A stretch of 45,802 nt of DNA from Prasinococcaceae sp. CCMP 1430 (Eukaryota; Prasinodermophyta; Palmophyllophyceae; Prasinococcales; Prasinococcaceae): positions 892,799 to 938,600 of the forward strand of contig RQSC01000028.1 of assembly GCA_013416795.1 (NCBI GenBank). The letters are read 5' to 3'. Positions 10,062 to 19,014 of the stretch are shown here, piece after piece (position 1 is the first letter of the stretch; each line of letters opens with the position of its first letter). Position numbers and translations under genes: made by a program. The notes beneath the pieces are model-generated. The model saw nothing but the letters and a program-made list of their open reading frames with translations. It made no database searches and was not told the DNA's origin.

Positions 10062-10389
10062 NCACCGCCACCACCACCACACACACTCACACACACCCGC
10101 TCGCCCACCGGCCCCCCTCGCCCGCGCGGGGGGCCGGGTCGGTGGCGCGGATGAGTGGGGGCGCAGCGCGCTCGCGGCTTCTTTTTGCGTACCGCGGGCC
10201 GCCGCCCGCCCCGGAGAGCGCGCCCGCGCGCCCCGCGCGCCCCGCGCGCCCGCGCTGGTGCAGGCGTTGGAGCGTGACGCGCGTGGGAGAGGGCGCTTGC
10301 GCTGCGAGGGGCGACGGTGCATGCTGTTGTGCTCACACCACTCCCGTCACACACACGCACGCGCGCACACACACCACCACCACCACCAG
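10062..10389. other. scaffold join plus probable intron of the CCT-motif gene
   Basis: After the N the sequence changes to CCACCA/CACA-rich and GC-rich low-complexity DNA and ends in a CCACCAG acceptor at 10389. It is best read as the 3' part of an intron whose 5' exon is missing beyond the join. An ATG-started frame at 10151 is Arg/Pro-rich and unconvincing. Confidence 0.5.
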
Positions 10390-11751
10390 GCCATTCTCGG
10401 AGGCCTCGGCGGTAGCATGGGCGGCATGGAGTGGATCGTCGACGACCAAGACGGGTCGGTCGACACGCCACCGGGCGGTTCGCCCGGCGGCCTCACCTCT
10501 GCCGCAGGCATTCCCATGCCGGTGACGGGCCTGGCGGTTCCCCCCACGGCGATAGGCGGCATGCCGCACCCGAACGCTGCCGTGTCGCTCCTGCCCCCCG
10601 GCATGGGGGCGATGAGCGCCGGGCTCGGCATGTCGCGCGCGTTTTCAACGGGCGACCTGCGCCGCGCCGAGCAGTACGCGTCGTACATGCGCGACCTCGG
10701 CGTGGGCGCGGCAGGGACCTCGTCCGCGGGTGGGCTGCTCGCGCCAGGCGCGGGCCCTGGCCTCTTCCCGGCGCTCGCCGGCGTGGGCATCGACACCATC
10801 GCCGAGGTGAGCGGAGGCGCGGCTGGCGGCAAGGACAGCGCGCGCGCGGCCGCCGCGGCCGACCCGGGCGGCGACGAGGCGGGCACGTCAGGCGGCAGGG
10901 TGGGGAGCGCGGGACCGACCGCGGCACCGGCACCGGCGAGCACCATGGCTGGCCTGAACGCCCACGAGCGCGACCTTGTGTCGCAGCTGGGCAGCGTCCT
11001 AGGCGCGGCGGGTGGGGCGTACGGGGTTTACGCGCCCGGGGGCGTGGGCGTGGGTGCGGGGATGCCGGCCGGCGGTGAGCCGCTGGGCTTCCCTGAGATG
11101 CTCTCGCTCGACGACGACCTCAGGGTCGCCTACCACCCGTCCGCGCGTGCGACGGCGGCGATCGGCGCGAGCGCTGCCGCGATGCGGCGCTCGCAGTCGA
11201 CTGGCGATCTCGCGAGGCTGAGGGCCATGCACGACGCGGGCGCCGCGGGCATCAACGCCGCCGGTGCGGATGCTCGCCTCATCGGCTCGTACACGCGCGC
11301 CGAGCGGGACGAGCGCATCCGCATCTACCGAGAGAAGCGCTACACGCGCAACTTCAACAGGCGCATCAAGTACGTCTGCCGCAAGACGCTCGCCGACTCG
11401 CGGCCGCGCGTGCGTGGCCGCTTCGCGCGGCACGACGTCCCGCTCGAGGAGCAACAGGCGGCCGCAGGCGTCGGCAAAGATGGCAAGGCGGGGGGTGGCA
11501 AGGCCAAGGCTGCGGCGAGCAAGGCAGCCAAGACCGGGGCGGGTGCCGACTCCAAGGCCGGCGCAAGTGGAAGCAGGTCCGGCAGCAAGGGGGTAGCCAA
11601 GAGCCGCAGCGGCAGCAGGAAAAGCTCGGGTGCGGCAGCCGCTGACAAGGGCACGGCGGGCAAGCCCAAGTCGTCGAGGTCGGGCGCCAGGAAGCCCGCG
11701 GCGGCGACCATGCCCGCGCCTGCCGCGACTGCCACGCCGGTGGCAGTTTGA
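10390..11751 (+). CDS. CCT-motif (CONSTANS/TOC1-type) regulatory protein, 5' partial
   Basis: The exon begins after acceptor CACCACCAG and runs to TGA at 11749-11751, 453 codons. A CCT domain lies at about 11305-11440 (about residues 306-350): ERIRIYREKRYTRNFNRRIK, then YVCRKTLADSRPRVRGRFAR. This matches the CONSTANS, CO-like, TOC1 motif, which acts in nuclear localisation, DNA binding and NF-Y interaction of plant and algal circadian and photoperiod regulators. There is no B-box or receiver domain in the visible part. The motif STGDL occurs twice in similar settings (RAFSTGDLRR and RRSQSTGDLAR), possible phosphosites. The C-terminus is Lys/Ser/Ala-rich. The first in-frame Met is at 10417; the true start probably lies in a lost upstream exon. 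Confidence 0.8.
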   Translation, partial: AILGGLGGSMGGMEWIVDDQDGSVDTPPGGSPGGLTSAAGIPMPVTGLAVPPTAIGGMPHPNAAVSLLPPGMGAMSAGLGMSRAFSTGDLRRAEQYASYMRDLGVGAAGTSSAGGLLAPGAGPGLFPALAGVGIDTIAEVSGGAAGGKDSARAAAAADPGGDEAGTSGGRVGSAGPTAAPAPASTMAGLNAHERDLVSQLGSVLGAAGGAYGVYAPGGVGVGAGMPAGGEPLGFPEMLSLDDDLRVAYHPSARATAAIGASAAAMRRSQSTGDLARLRAMHDAGAAGINAAGADARLIGSYTRAERDERIRIYREKRYTRNFNRRIKYVCRKTLADSRPRVRGRFARHDVPLEEQQAAAGVGKDGKAGGGKAKAAASKAAKTGAGADSKAGASGSRSGSKGVAKSRSGSRKSSGAAAADKGTAGKPKSSRSGARKPAAATMPAPAATATPVAV

Positions 11752-12100
11752 GCGGGTCCCGTTCCACGAAAGCCCCCCGTGTGCGCACTAACCACCCGCG
11801 CACACACCATTGTAGCGACCAGCGACCCACATGTAGAGAGCCATCGACACACACGCACGCGCGCGCGCACGGAAGTGCTCGCGCGCACACACGTACGAAT
11901 TCGTACACACACACACACACACACACACACGTGTCTTATGGCGCCACCGACTGGCCTGTGGCAAGTCCAGGCCAGCCTTTGTTCATTAATTTTGGATTGC
12001 CAAAGCCTCGGCGGCGGGCCGCGTGTGTCTGGCGCTGTCGGCGCCGCGCCCACACCTCGCGCGCGGCGCGCGCGACAGCGTGCGGCCGCGCAGGGAAGCC
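11752..12100. other. intergenic with AC microsatellite
   Basis: No gene is supported. It contains a 14-bp perfect palindrome GTACGAATTCGTAC (11893-11906), directly followed by an (AC)n run to about 11930, and an AT-rich patch near 11985-12000 just before the ethanolamine kinase gene. Confidence 0.5.
11904..11930 (+). repeat. AC dinucleotide microsatellite
   Basis: An uninterrupted AC run adjoining a 14-bp palindrome. Confidence 0.9.
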
Positions 12101-13275
12101 ATGCCACCGCCGTGGCCCCGCGACGAGTCGGCGAGCCTCGACCTTGCGTCGCCGTCGCTAGGCGACGCCGAGCGCGCGCGCGCTCGGCGGAGGCATCACC
12201 AACGGCCTCGCGGTGGTGTCGGGCGGCAGCGCGGGCGCGCCGCAGCTGGTGGTGCGGGTGTTCGGCGACGGCACCGACGCTTTCATCGACAGGGGCGCCG
12301 AGGAGGCAGCGCTCGCCGCCGCGCGCGACGCCGGCCTCGGCGCAGCCGTGCTGGGCGCCTTCAGCGGCGGCCGTTTTGAGCGCTTCCTTGAGGGCGCACG
12401 CACCGCCGAGCCGGCTGAGCTCGGCGAGGAGCCGCTCGCGAGCGCCGCGCCGCGCCTGCTGCGCGCTGTGCACGCGCTGGCGCCCGACCTCGGGCCCGGC
12501 GGCGAGGGCGCCCCCGGGCGGCCGTCGCTTTGGAGGCGCCTCCGCCGCTGGCTCGACACTGCGGAGAGGGAGGTGGGCGCGCAGGAAGGCGCCGCGGGCG
12601 GCGCACCACCCGCATTCGACTTCGCGGCTTGGCGGGCTGAGCTGGCGTGGCTGGAGGACTTCTGCGCGCGAGTGGACTCGCCGGTGGTCTTCTGCCATAA
12701 CGATGCGCTCGCGGCCAACTTCATGGTGGGCGTGCCCCCCGAGGAGGGCGGCGTGCTCGCCGCCGACGGCGCCACGCGCGTGCAGCTCATCGACTTCGAG
12801 TACGGCGGCTACAGCTACCGCGGCTTCGACCTCGGCAACCACTTCGTCGAGTATGCAGGCTTCGAGTGCGACTGGTCGCGCTACCCGGCAGAGGCGCGGC
12901 GAAGGGCCTTCTGCAAGGAGTACCTTGGCGAGGACGCGTCCGACGAGCAGGTGTCCGCGCTCGTTTTGGAGGCGTCCGCCTTCGCCCTGGCGAGTCACCA
13001 GTTCTGGGGGATTTGGGCGGCGCTCCAGTCAGTGCACTCCAAGATCGACTTCGACTACAAGTGCGAGCGCGCGAGCGCGGGCGCCGGCGCCGGCGCGTTC
13101 TGGCATTGCCGCGTAGGCTGTGTGATGCGTGCGCCTGACACGCGCGGGTGCGCGCGTACGCCACGCGTGCGCCACGCTCGCCTGCGCGCCCGCACACAGG
13201 ACGTACGCCAACGAGCGCTGGGCGCAGTACCTGGTCATGAAGCCCGAGGTCGTCGCGGCGGTCGACAGCCCCTGA
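12101..13275 (+). CDS. ethanolamine kinase (choline/ethanolamine kinase family), 5' end uncertain
   Basis: First step of the CDP-ethanolamine route to phosphatidylethanolamine, in the cytosol. Visible motifs are GGGITNGL (ATP loop), FCHNDALAANFM (Brenner kinase motif) and LIDFEYGGYSYRGFDLGNHF (metal-binding DFE motif plus the family signature), then ASHQFWGIWAALQS. Ethanolamine kinases share this wording more closely than choline kinases. The 139-nt intron 13061-13199 (GTGCGA...ACACAG) completes a Lys codon. The last exon gives TYANERWAQYLVMKPEVVAA and ends at TGA 13275. At the 5' end, the good ATG at 12101 is in another frame from the kinase. Either a GC dinucleotide is missing from the run at 12173-12183, or the kinase exon begins after the CTAG at 12158-12161 and its first exon is not identified. 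Confidence 0.8.
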
Positions 13276-13453
13276 GCGCAGCGGCTGCCTGTGCATTTCG
13301 GGTAGTGTGGACTTCTGTATCAATAACGTGGGTTACGTCACAATTGTATAGCGGGGGGGCGCGCGGCTCCCCCCTCCCCTTTCGCCAATGTGCGAGCGGG
13401 GAGATACACGCGCTGGGCGGGAGCGGGCGGGCGGCGCGAGCGGGCAAGCTCGC

Positions 13454-15978
13454 TCACTCGTCCTCGACCTCGCCGAGCAGGTTGGCGCCCGTGTCGACCT
13501 CGGGCACGCGGTACCCCACACCTATGGTCGGCAGCGGCTCGCCCTTGAACCCGTCGAGCAGGTCGGAGCGATCGCACACGCGCACGAGCATCTCGTCGGT
13601 GAGCACCCCTGACTGGGCGAGCACCTGACCCGCGTCGGTGTCGGGCCTCAGCAAAGCGATGATGTCCTCCTTGCTCGCAGTCACGGCCCGCTTGTCGTTG
13701 TCATAGTCCTGCTTGAAGTTGCCTTTGGTGATGACGATCTTCTCCAGCTTGAGCTTGTCCTTGGCGCGCGCGAGCATCTTGCCATCCACCGAGTTGGCCG
13801 TCGCCAGCCGGTACACGTGCACGGGCTTCGTCTGGCCGATGCGATGGCACCTGTCCATGGCCTGCATGTCCTGGTGGGGGTTCCAGTCCGAGTCGTAGAT
13901 GATGACCGTGTCCGCGGAGGTGAGGTTGATGCCCAGCCCGCCCGCGCGCGTCGACAGCAGGAAGACGCCGTGCTCCTTATCATTGTTGAAGCTCTCGATG
14001 CGCTCCTGGCGCGTCGCCTGCGGGACACTGCCGTCGATGCGGAAGGTGTTGTAGCCGCGCTCCTCGAGGAAGTAGCCCAACAGGTCCAGCATTTTGGTCA
14101 TCTGCGAAAACATGAGCACCTTGTGGTTGCCCTTGCGCAAGTGGCTGAGCAGCCTGTCAACCAGCTGCATCTTGCCGCAGTCGTCGAGCAGCTTCTGCAC
14201 TGGCGGGAAGAAGATGTCCTGCTCGAAGGGCGCGGTGATGAGGTCGGGGTGGTTGGCGTTCTTGCGGAGCTGCATGACCGTGTTGCGGAACGACGCCAGC
14301 GTCGAGCTCGTGTACATGGCCTGCTTCTGGCGCATGACCGCCTCGAGGGTCTTCTCCGTGAGCTGCTTGTTGAAGTCGGCCTGCACGGGGGTCATGTGAG
14401 CGTACAAGATGATTTCCTTCTTCTTCGGCAGGTCTTTCGCCACCTCGGTTTTGAGCCTGCGCAGCACAAATGGCCTCATGATGTTGTGCAGCTTCTTCAC
14501 CACCAGGTCGCGCTGCTCGTCGACCGAGTCCGCGTTGAAGTCGAACCAGCTCTCGAAGTCGTCCAGGCTGCCGAAGACGTCGGGCATGATGAAGTTGAGT
14601 AGCGACCACAGCTCCTTCAGGTTGTTCTGCAGCGGCGTGCCCGACAGCAGGAGACGGTTGTCAGTGGACAGCGTCTTGAGCTCCTTGAACAGCCGGCACT
14701 CGTGGTTCTTCAGCCGGTGACCCTCATCGACGACGATGTACTTGTAGTGGAGCTTACGCAGGTACCTGATCTCGCTCAGGCACACCTCGAAGGAGGTCAC
14801 GATGAGTGGGAAATTCTTGTTGTCTATCTCGTTGATCACCGTCCTCTTGCCCTCCCCGTCAGTGCCCCACACCTTCTCGGGCATCAATCTGTCCAGCTCG
14901 TCCTTGAGCTCCTTACGCTTTTCCTTGTCGCCGTGGAAGAGCATCACGGGGAAGTCCGGGCAGAACCTCTTGACCTCCTTGACCCAGTTAGCGAGCGTTG
15001 AGAGAGGCGCCAGGATGAGAAACTTCTGCGTGATGCTCTTGGAGCGCAGGTGGGCCAGGAACGAGATGGTCTGCAGCGTCTTGCCCAGCCCCATCTGGTC
15101 CGCCAGGATGCCGTTGAGCCCGTTCTGCCACAGCGCGATCATCCACTTGACGCCCTTGAGCTGGTACTCGCGCAGTGCGCCACCCGTCAGGAGCGGCATG
15201 AGCTCTGTCTGCTCCTTCATGAGATCCTCGTCGGAGCGCGCCATCACCTTGCGCTTCTTCGTGGCACTGGCCCCTTGCACCTTGTTCTCGACGTTTGTCA
15301 TCTGCTCACTCAGGAAGTCCGTGAACAGCGCCGACTGATCGAGCAGGTGGTTGAGCTCCTGGAACTTGTCCTTGCTGAGATTCTCCTGGGTGCCGCCTGC
15401 ATCCCCGCCTGCGGCCATGCGCTCCGCGGCGAGCCGCTTCTCCTCTTCGGCGGCCTTTTCCATGCCAGGCACCTGCACACGGGGCGCACAGGGGAGGGGG
15501 GTGGGGGGCGAATTCGAGGAGGCTCCACCCCGTCAGAAGCTGTTCAAGAGCTACGTTGCATGCGCGCGTGGCACAGCCACGGCCGCTGCTGGCGACGACG
15601 CGCCAATCTGCACGCGCGCACGCCTAAGGGGATTGGGGGTCGGTTGTGGGAAGGAAGTGGGGATGCTGGGTGTGGGGCGTGGGGTGTGGGGTGTGGGGTG
15701 TGGGTGCACGGCACGGCGGCGGCATCTGGTGCGCCCGTGCGCGAGCCGGAGACACAAGAACAACTCGCGACAGCACACCGTCGGACACGCCCCGCGCGCG
15801 CCGCGCCACACGCCGCGCCACGCACATAGTCAAGGTCTTCCTCGTCCGACACCGCTCCGCCATTCTCGCCGCTGTTGTCGCTCTCGCCACCCGCCGCGCG
15901 CATCCGCCGCACGCCGCCCTTGTCCTCGGCGACACCGCCCGCGCCGGCGCCGTTGGCGAGCGCCGCCATCGCCGCCAT
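13454..15978 (-). CDS. DDM1: SNF2-family chromatin remodeller, DDM1/LSH (HELLS) type
   Basis: Two exons: 15978-15826 (51 codons, acidic, ending SDEEDLDY) and 15472-13454. The 353-nt intron has donor GTGCGT and acceptor GTGCAG. The product is 723 aa, close to plant DDM1 (764 aa). The ATPase shows REYQLKGVKWMIALWQNGLN, GILADQMGLGKT (motif I), DEGHRLKN (motif II), LLSGTPLQNN (III), SWFDF, and IIYDSDWNPHQDMQAMDRCH with RIGQ (V-VI). The WQNGLNGILADQMGLGKT wording and the absence of SANT/SLIDE, bromo- or chromodomains fit DDM1/LSH rather than ISWI or CHD. DDM1/LSH slides nucleosomes in heterochromatin and maintains DNA methylation. This suggests CpG methylation in the organism (inference). The first ATG of the acidic exon was taken as start. 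Confidence 0.92.
15660..15700 (+). repeat. GTGGGGT tandem repeat in the DDM1 intron
   Basis: About five units of a 7-nt G-rich repeat on the plus strand, C-rich on the transcribed sense. It could form a G-quadruplex or i-motif. It lies roughly 190-230 nt upstream of the DDM1 acceptor. Confidence 0.7.
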
Positions 15979-16260
15979 CGCTGCCGCCGCGCCTCGTTAT
16001 GCGCGGAGCCCCCGCGCCTGTCTTGCCTCCCGCGCGCTCGCGCCCGCGAGGCCTCCCTCGCGACCCCGCCGCCACGCTGTCGCGTCCACAATCCAGCTGC
16101 CGACGGCGGCAGCGACGACGGCGACGGCGACGGCCGACGCGACACTCCCCCGCAACTTCCCCTCAGCAGTCCCTCCCCCCCCCTCCCTCTCCCGCCGTGG
16201 CNTCACCTCGCACCCCGCGCGCCCGCGGCGCGCGCGCCGAAATCCGCTCCCCGCCGCGTT

Positions 16261-16311
16261 TTTAGTTAAGGTTATGGTGTTTGGGGTTCAATGCGAGGGT
16301 TCGAATTAGGG
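16261..16311. promoter_or_regulatory. cluster of GGGTT/TTAGGG-type (telo-box-like) motifs
   Basis: An AT-richer island with GTTAAGG, GGGGTT, GAGGGTT and TTAGGGTT in 50 bp, about 280-330 bp upstream of the DDM1 start (minus strand) and about 600 bp upstream of SRP54 exon 1. Similar motifs recur near other gene starts. Confidence 0.3.
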
Positions 16312-16716
16312 TTGGCGCGCGATATGCGCCGAGGCGCGCGCGCGCGCGCGGGCGCGCGCGATTCGCGGAGCGCGCTTTCGTCGCGTTTTCGACCGCCGTT
16401 CCGCGCGTCGCGAGGTGCGAAGCGACCACGCCGCCGCGCGGATTCGCGCGCGGGCGATCGGCGCGCGCGCGCGCGCGCGTTTTCGCGCCGGGCGCGCGGG
16501 TTCCGCAACAGGGACGCCATCACGTGGGTCAGAAAGGAATCCATACAATGTCTAAAAAGTATTGAATATAAAGGAATCCACGTGTGGTCGCCACGGATGC
16601 GCGAATGAGAGCTCAAAACGAGTGCGAAGGGTGGAACCCACCTGCCTTTTTTTTTACACACTATTTATTTTTGATGGTTTTTTGGTGGGGTCCTTTTGCT
16701 GCGGCGGCTGTTTGTT

Positions 16717-16800
16717 CGCCTGCGTGTGCGTGTGCGTGCGCGTGTGCGTGCGCGTGTGCGTGCGCGTGTGCGTGTCCTTGTGCCTGCGCGTGTGCGTGGG
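16717..16800 (+). repeat. TGTGCG/TGCGCG purine-pyrimidine repeat
   Basis: Alternating TG/CG units (CGTGTGCGTGCG-type), potential Z-DNA former, directly upstream of SRP54 exon 1. Confidence 0.8.
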
Positions 16801-16880
16801 GCGGCAGAGAGCGCGCGTCTGCCGGTCGGTGCCTGCGGGGCCGCGGCGCGCGGCGTGTGCGCGCGCGTGCGCCGGCAGCC

Positions 16881-16931
16881 ATGGTGCTCAACGAGCTGGG
16901 CGACTCCATCAGCAATGCGCTGCGAAAGATG
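16881..16931 (+). CDS. SRP54: SRP54 first coding exon, 15.5 kb away from the rest
   Basis: ATG plus 16 codons read MVLNELGDSISNALRKM, the conserved N-terminus of cytosolic SRP54 (plant form: MVLAQLGGSISRALxxM). A GTGCGC donor follows in phase 0. The body of SRP54, lacking exactly this N-terminal helix and starting in phase 0 after CCGCAG, is at 32397-33848. The sum is 500 aa, the usual family length (about 500). No continuation of SRP54 is seen in the 670 bp that follow. Either the true intron spans several other genes, or the exon was separated by an assembly error, or this is a duplicated copy. Confidence 0.75.
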
Positions 16932-17606
16932 GTGCGCGCGCGCGCACCCTCACCCACCCCCCATCCCGTGCGCGCGCGGGCGCGCGCTCGCTGCGCCGGC
17001 GGGAGCCGGAGCGGGGGAGTCGCGCGGCCTCGCGCCGCGGGTTGGCCGCGCCATGGTCGCTTGTTGGCGACACAGGAGCACCCGCCCGCCCCGCCCCCCT
17101 TGCGGGGCGAGCGCGCCGCCGCGCCGTGTGGCACGCCTGCCAGCGCGCAGTCTCTCAAATGCGACCCCGCAGAACGAGGGCGTTCACGTCCGCGCGCACC
17201 CGCAGGCCGCGCAGCGCCACGCGCGCCACGGGGTGGTCGGGAGGGTAGGGGGCGAGGGCTCAGGGATGGGGCAGGGCGCCAGAGCCTTTGTCGCGCGCGG
17301 CGAAGGGGGGCGGGGCGGGTGGGCAGGGGGAGTGTGAGCAGCCGACAGCCCGCGCGCCCCCGCGCCGCTGCCGCTGCTGCTACATTCGGCGGACTCTCCC
17401 GTGGGGGTTCCCCCAGCCGCGCCCGCGCGGGCCGGACCGACGCGCGCAGGTGTGCGCGCGGGGGCGGGAGGGAGTGCGAGGGGGGACGGTGCTGTGGGTA
17501 CTGCGCGCGTGCGCAGTAATGGAGGGAACGGCGTGGACGCGGGCCGTGCTGCGAGGCACGGAGTGGCGTCGCGGGGCGCGGAGTGCCACAGAGCGCGCGT
17601 GGGACG
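16932..17606. other. GC-rich stretch after SRP54 exon 1, no gene seen
   Basis: Very GC-rich and low complexity. Frames are Arg/Pro/Ala-rich and unrecognisable. It would be intron if the SRP54 arrangement is real, and is the likeliest place for a hidden misjoin if it is not. Confidence 0.45.
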
Positions 17607-18959
17607 ATGGATGACGGAGGCGGCGGCGGCGGCGCATCGGTTGGCGGCGGCAGCGGCGGCGGCGGCAGGGCGGCGACGCGGCCGTCACTCCTGGGAGCGG
17701 CGGTGTTCTGGGAGGGCGGCGTTCCGCTCGCGGCGGTGGGAGCGATAGCTGTCGGCGATGGCGGCGGTGGTGGGGCGCACTCGCAGTTGCAAGCGACGTG
17801 CGCGCTGCTGGCGGCGCTGCGCACGCTGTACGGGAGTCAGGGTGACGGTGGCGACGACGAACGCCCGCCGCTTGAGGCGTTTCTAGAGCTGGGCGACCGC
17901 TGCGTAGCAGTTCACGCATGCAGCTCGCACAGCGGCGTATGCATCGCAGTGGCGTGCGATAATGCAGATGAGGCGGCAGGCGGCGCGGATGAGGCCACTC
18001 GCGCCGCAGCGGTGCTCGCCGCGCGGCATGTCGCCGCGCAGCTCGACGCGCAACACGGCAATGGCACGGGCGGCAGCGGAAGGCTGAGCAAGCTCGTTTG
18101 TGCCGCGGCTGCGCGTGCACGCGCAGCGGTGGACTCGTACGACGTGCACACGGCGAGCGCGAGCGCCGACGCTAGCGCGGACGTGCACGCACGCACTGCC
18201 GCGAATGGCTTCGGCATCGACGAGTGCACCGCGCCCGAGCTGCGCAAGTTCGCAGGCGCGGTGATGTGCGGCACAGTGTCGTGCCCGCCACACGTCGCGG
18301 GATGGCTCGCGCCGATACTGCGCGCGCGTGGAGTGCGCGCAGCCGCGCTGCTTGACGTGCGCACGGGCGGAGTGCTCGTGCGCGAGGGCGCCGATGCTAG
18401 TGGGGCGGCGCGAGCGGTGTTCGCACCCCACGCCGTCGCGCGACCGAGCCTGGTCGCGCTCGCCGCTGGTGCAGCTGAGGGCGCGGCCGGAGCGAGCGTG
18501 CACGCGGCGCGAGTGGCAGGCTTTGAGGGCTTGCACGCCGCGGCGCTTGGAGCTGGGTTGGACACAGCCTTCGTGGTTTGCTACGCCAAAGAAGGCGCGT
18601 TCGCGGCGGTGGGCGAGGCTGATGTCGGGGCGGCGCCGGCGCACATCACCGAGGCACTCCTCGCGGCGCGCGCAGCCGCAGCGGAGGACTTTGGAATGGG
18701 TTGCGTCGCCACACACCTGGATGCTGGCGATGGCGACGACAGCGAGGTTGAGGACGTGCTCGCTCACTCTCCTCTACGAGCTGAGCGCTCTGCCCCTGTA
18801 GACATGGGTGCTACCCTGGGCGACGATCTGGTTATCCCTCTCAAGACGCCTTCGGACGTGCGCGCCCGACGGCTCACGCCTGCAGCTACGGGCGAGGGCG
18901 CTGCCCGCGGCGCTGCCCTGACAGACGGACTGGCCAGCACACCTCGCATCGTCTGGTGA
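17607..18959 (+). CDS. unknown Ala-rich protein, possibly longin/roadblock-like
   Basis: A single 450-aa reading frame starting MDDGGGGGGAS with strong G/C third positions. I do not recognise it. After a Gly-rich start, LGAAVFWEGGVPLAAVGAIAV followed by a helix and LGDRCVAVHACSSHSGVCIAVACD resembles the beta-strand/helix pattern of longin or roadblock folds. A second similar segment may lie at GVRAALLDVRTGGVLVREG-type sequence around residues 240-265, and a third near DTAFVVCYAKEGAFAAVGEA. The C-terminus carries VIPLKTPSDVRARRLTPA. Its stop is 55 bp from the stop of the convergent IFT70 gene. A link to trafficking or cilia is only a guess from fold pattern and neighbour. Confidence 0.6.
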   Translation: MDDGGGGGGASVGGGSGGGGRAATRPSLLGAAVFWEGGVPLAAVGAIAVGDGGGGGAHSQLQATCALLAALRTLYGSQGDGGDDERPPLEAFLELGDRCVAVHACSSHSGVCIAVACDNADEAAGGADEATRAAAVLAARHVAAQLDAQHGNGTGGSGRLSKLVCAAAARARAAVDSYDVHTASASADASADVHARTAANGFGIDECTAPELRKFAGAVMCGTVSCPPHVAGWLAPILRARGVRAAALLDVRTGGVLVREGADASGAARAVFAPHAVARPSLVALAAGAAEGAAGASVHAARVAGFEGLHAAALGAGLDTAFVVCYAKEGAFAAVGEADVGAAPAHITEALLAARAAAAEDFGMGCVATHLDAGDGDDSEVEDVLAHSPLRAERSAPVDMGATLGDDLVIPLKTPSDVRARRLTPAATGEGAARGAALTDGLASTPRIVW

Positions 18960-19014
18960 GTGGCGGCACCACGCCGATTCAGGCGCGCGTGCAGTGGCGA
19001 ATAAGAAGAGAACG

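Larger units (their letters stand above)
15979..16880. other. divergent upstream region of DDM1 and SRP54 exon 1, with an N join
   Basis: No gene is supported. It contains a single N at 16202, GC runs, telo-box-like motifs at 16261-16311, an AT-rich stretch at about 16540-16700 that includes ATATAAAG, and a TGTGCG repeat at 16717-16800 immediately upstream of SRP54 exon 1. Confidence 0.5.

Noticed and set aside
8677-10389. Plus-strand frame that would join the Cys-rich region to the CCT protein as one 1024-aa protein
   Set aside because: The part before 10062 is antisense to clear Cys-rich/EGF modules, and the join crosses an N; the real CCT exon starts after the acceptor at 10389.
16296-16312. 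GGTTCGAATT resembling a tRNA T-loop
   Set aside because: The flanks do not form a 5-bp T stem and no anticodon or acceptor arms can be folded around it.
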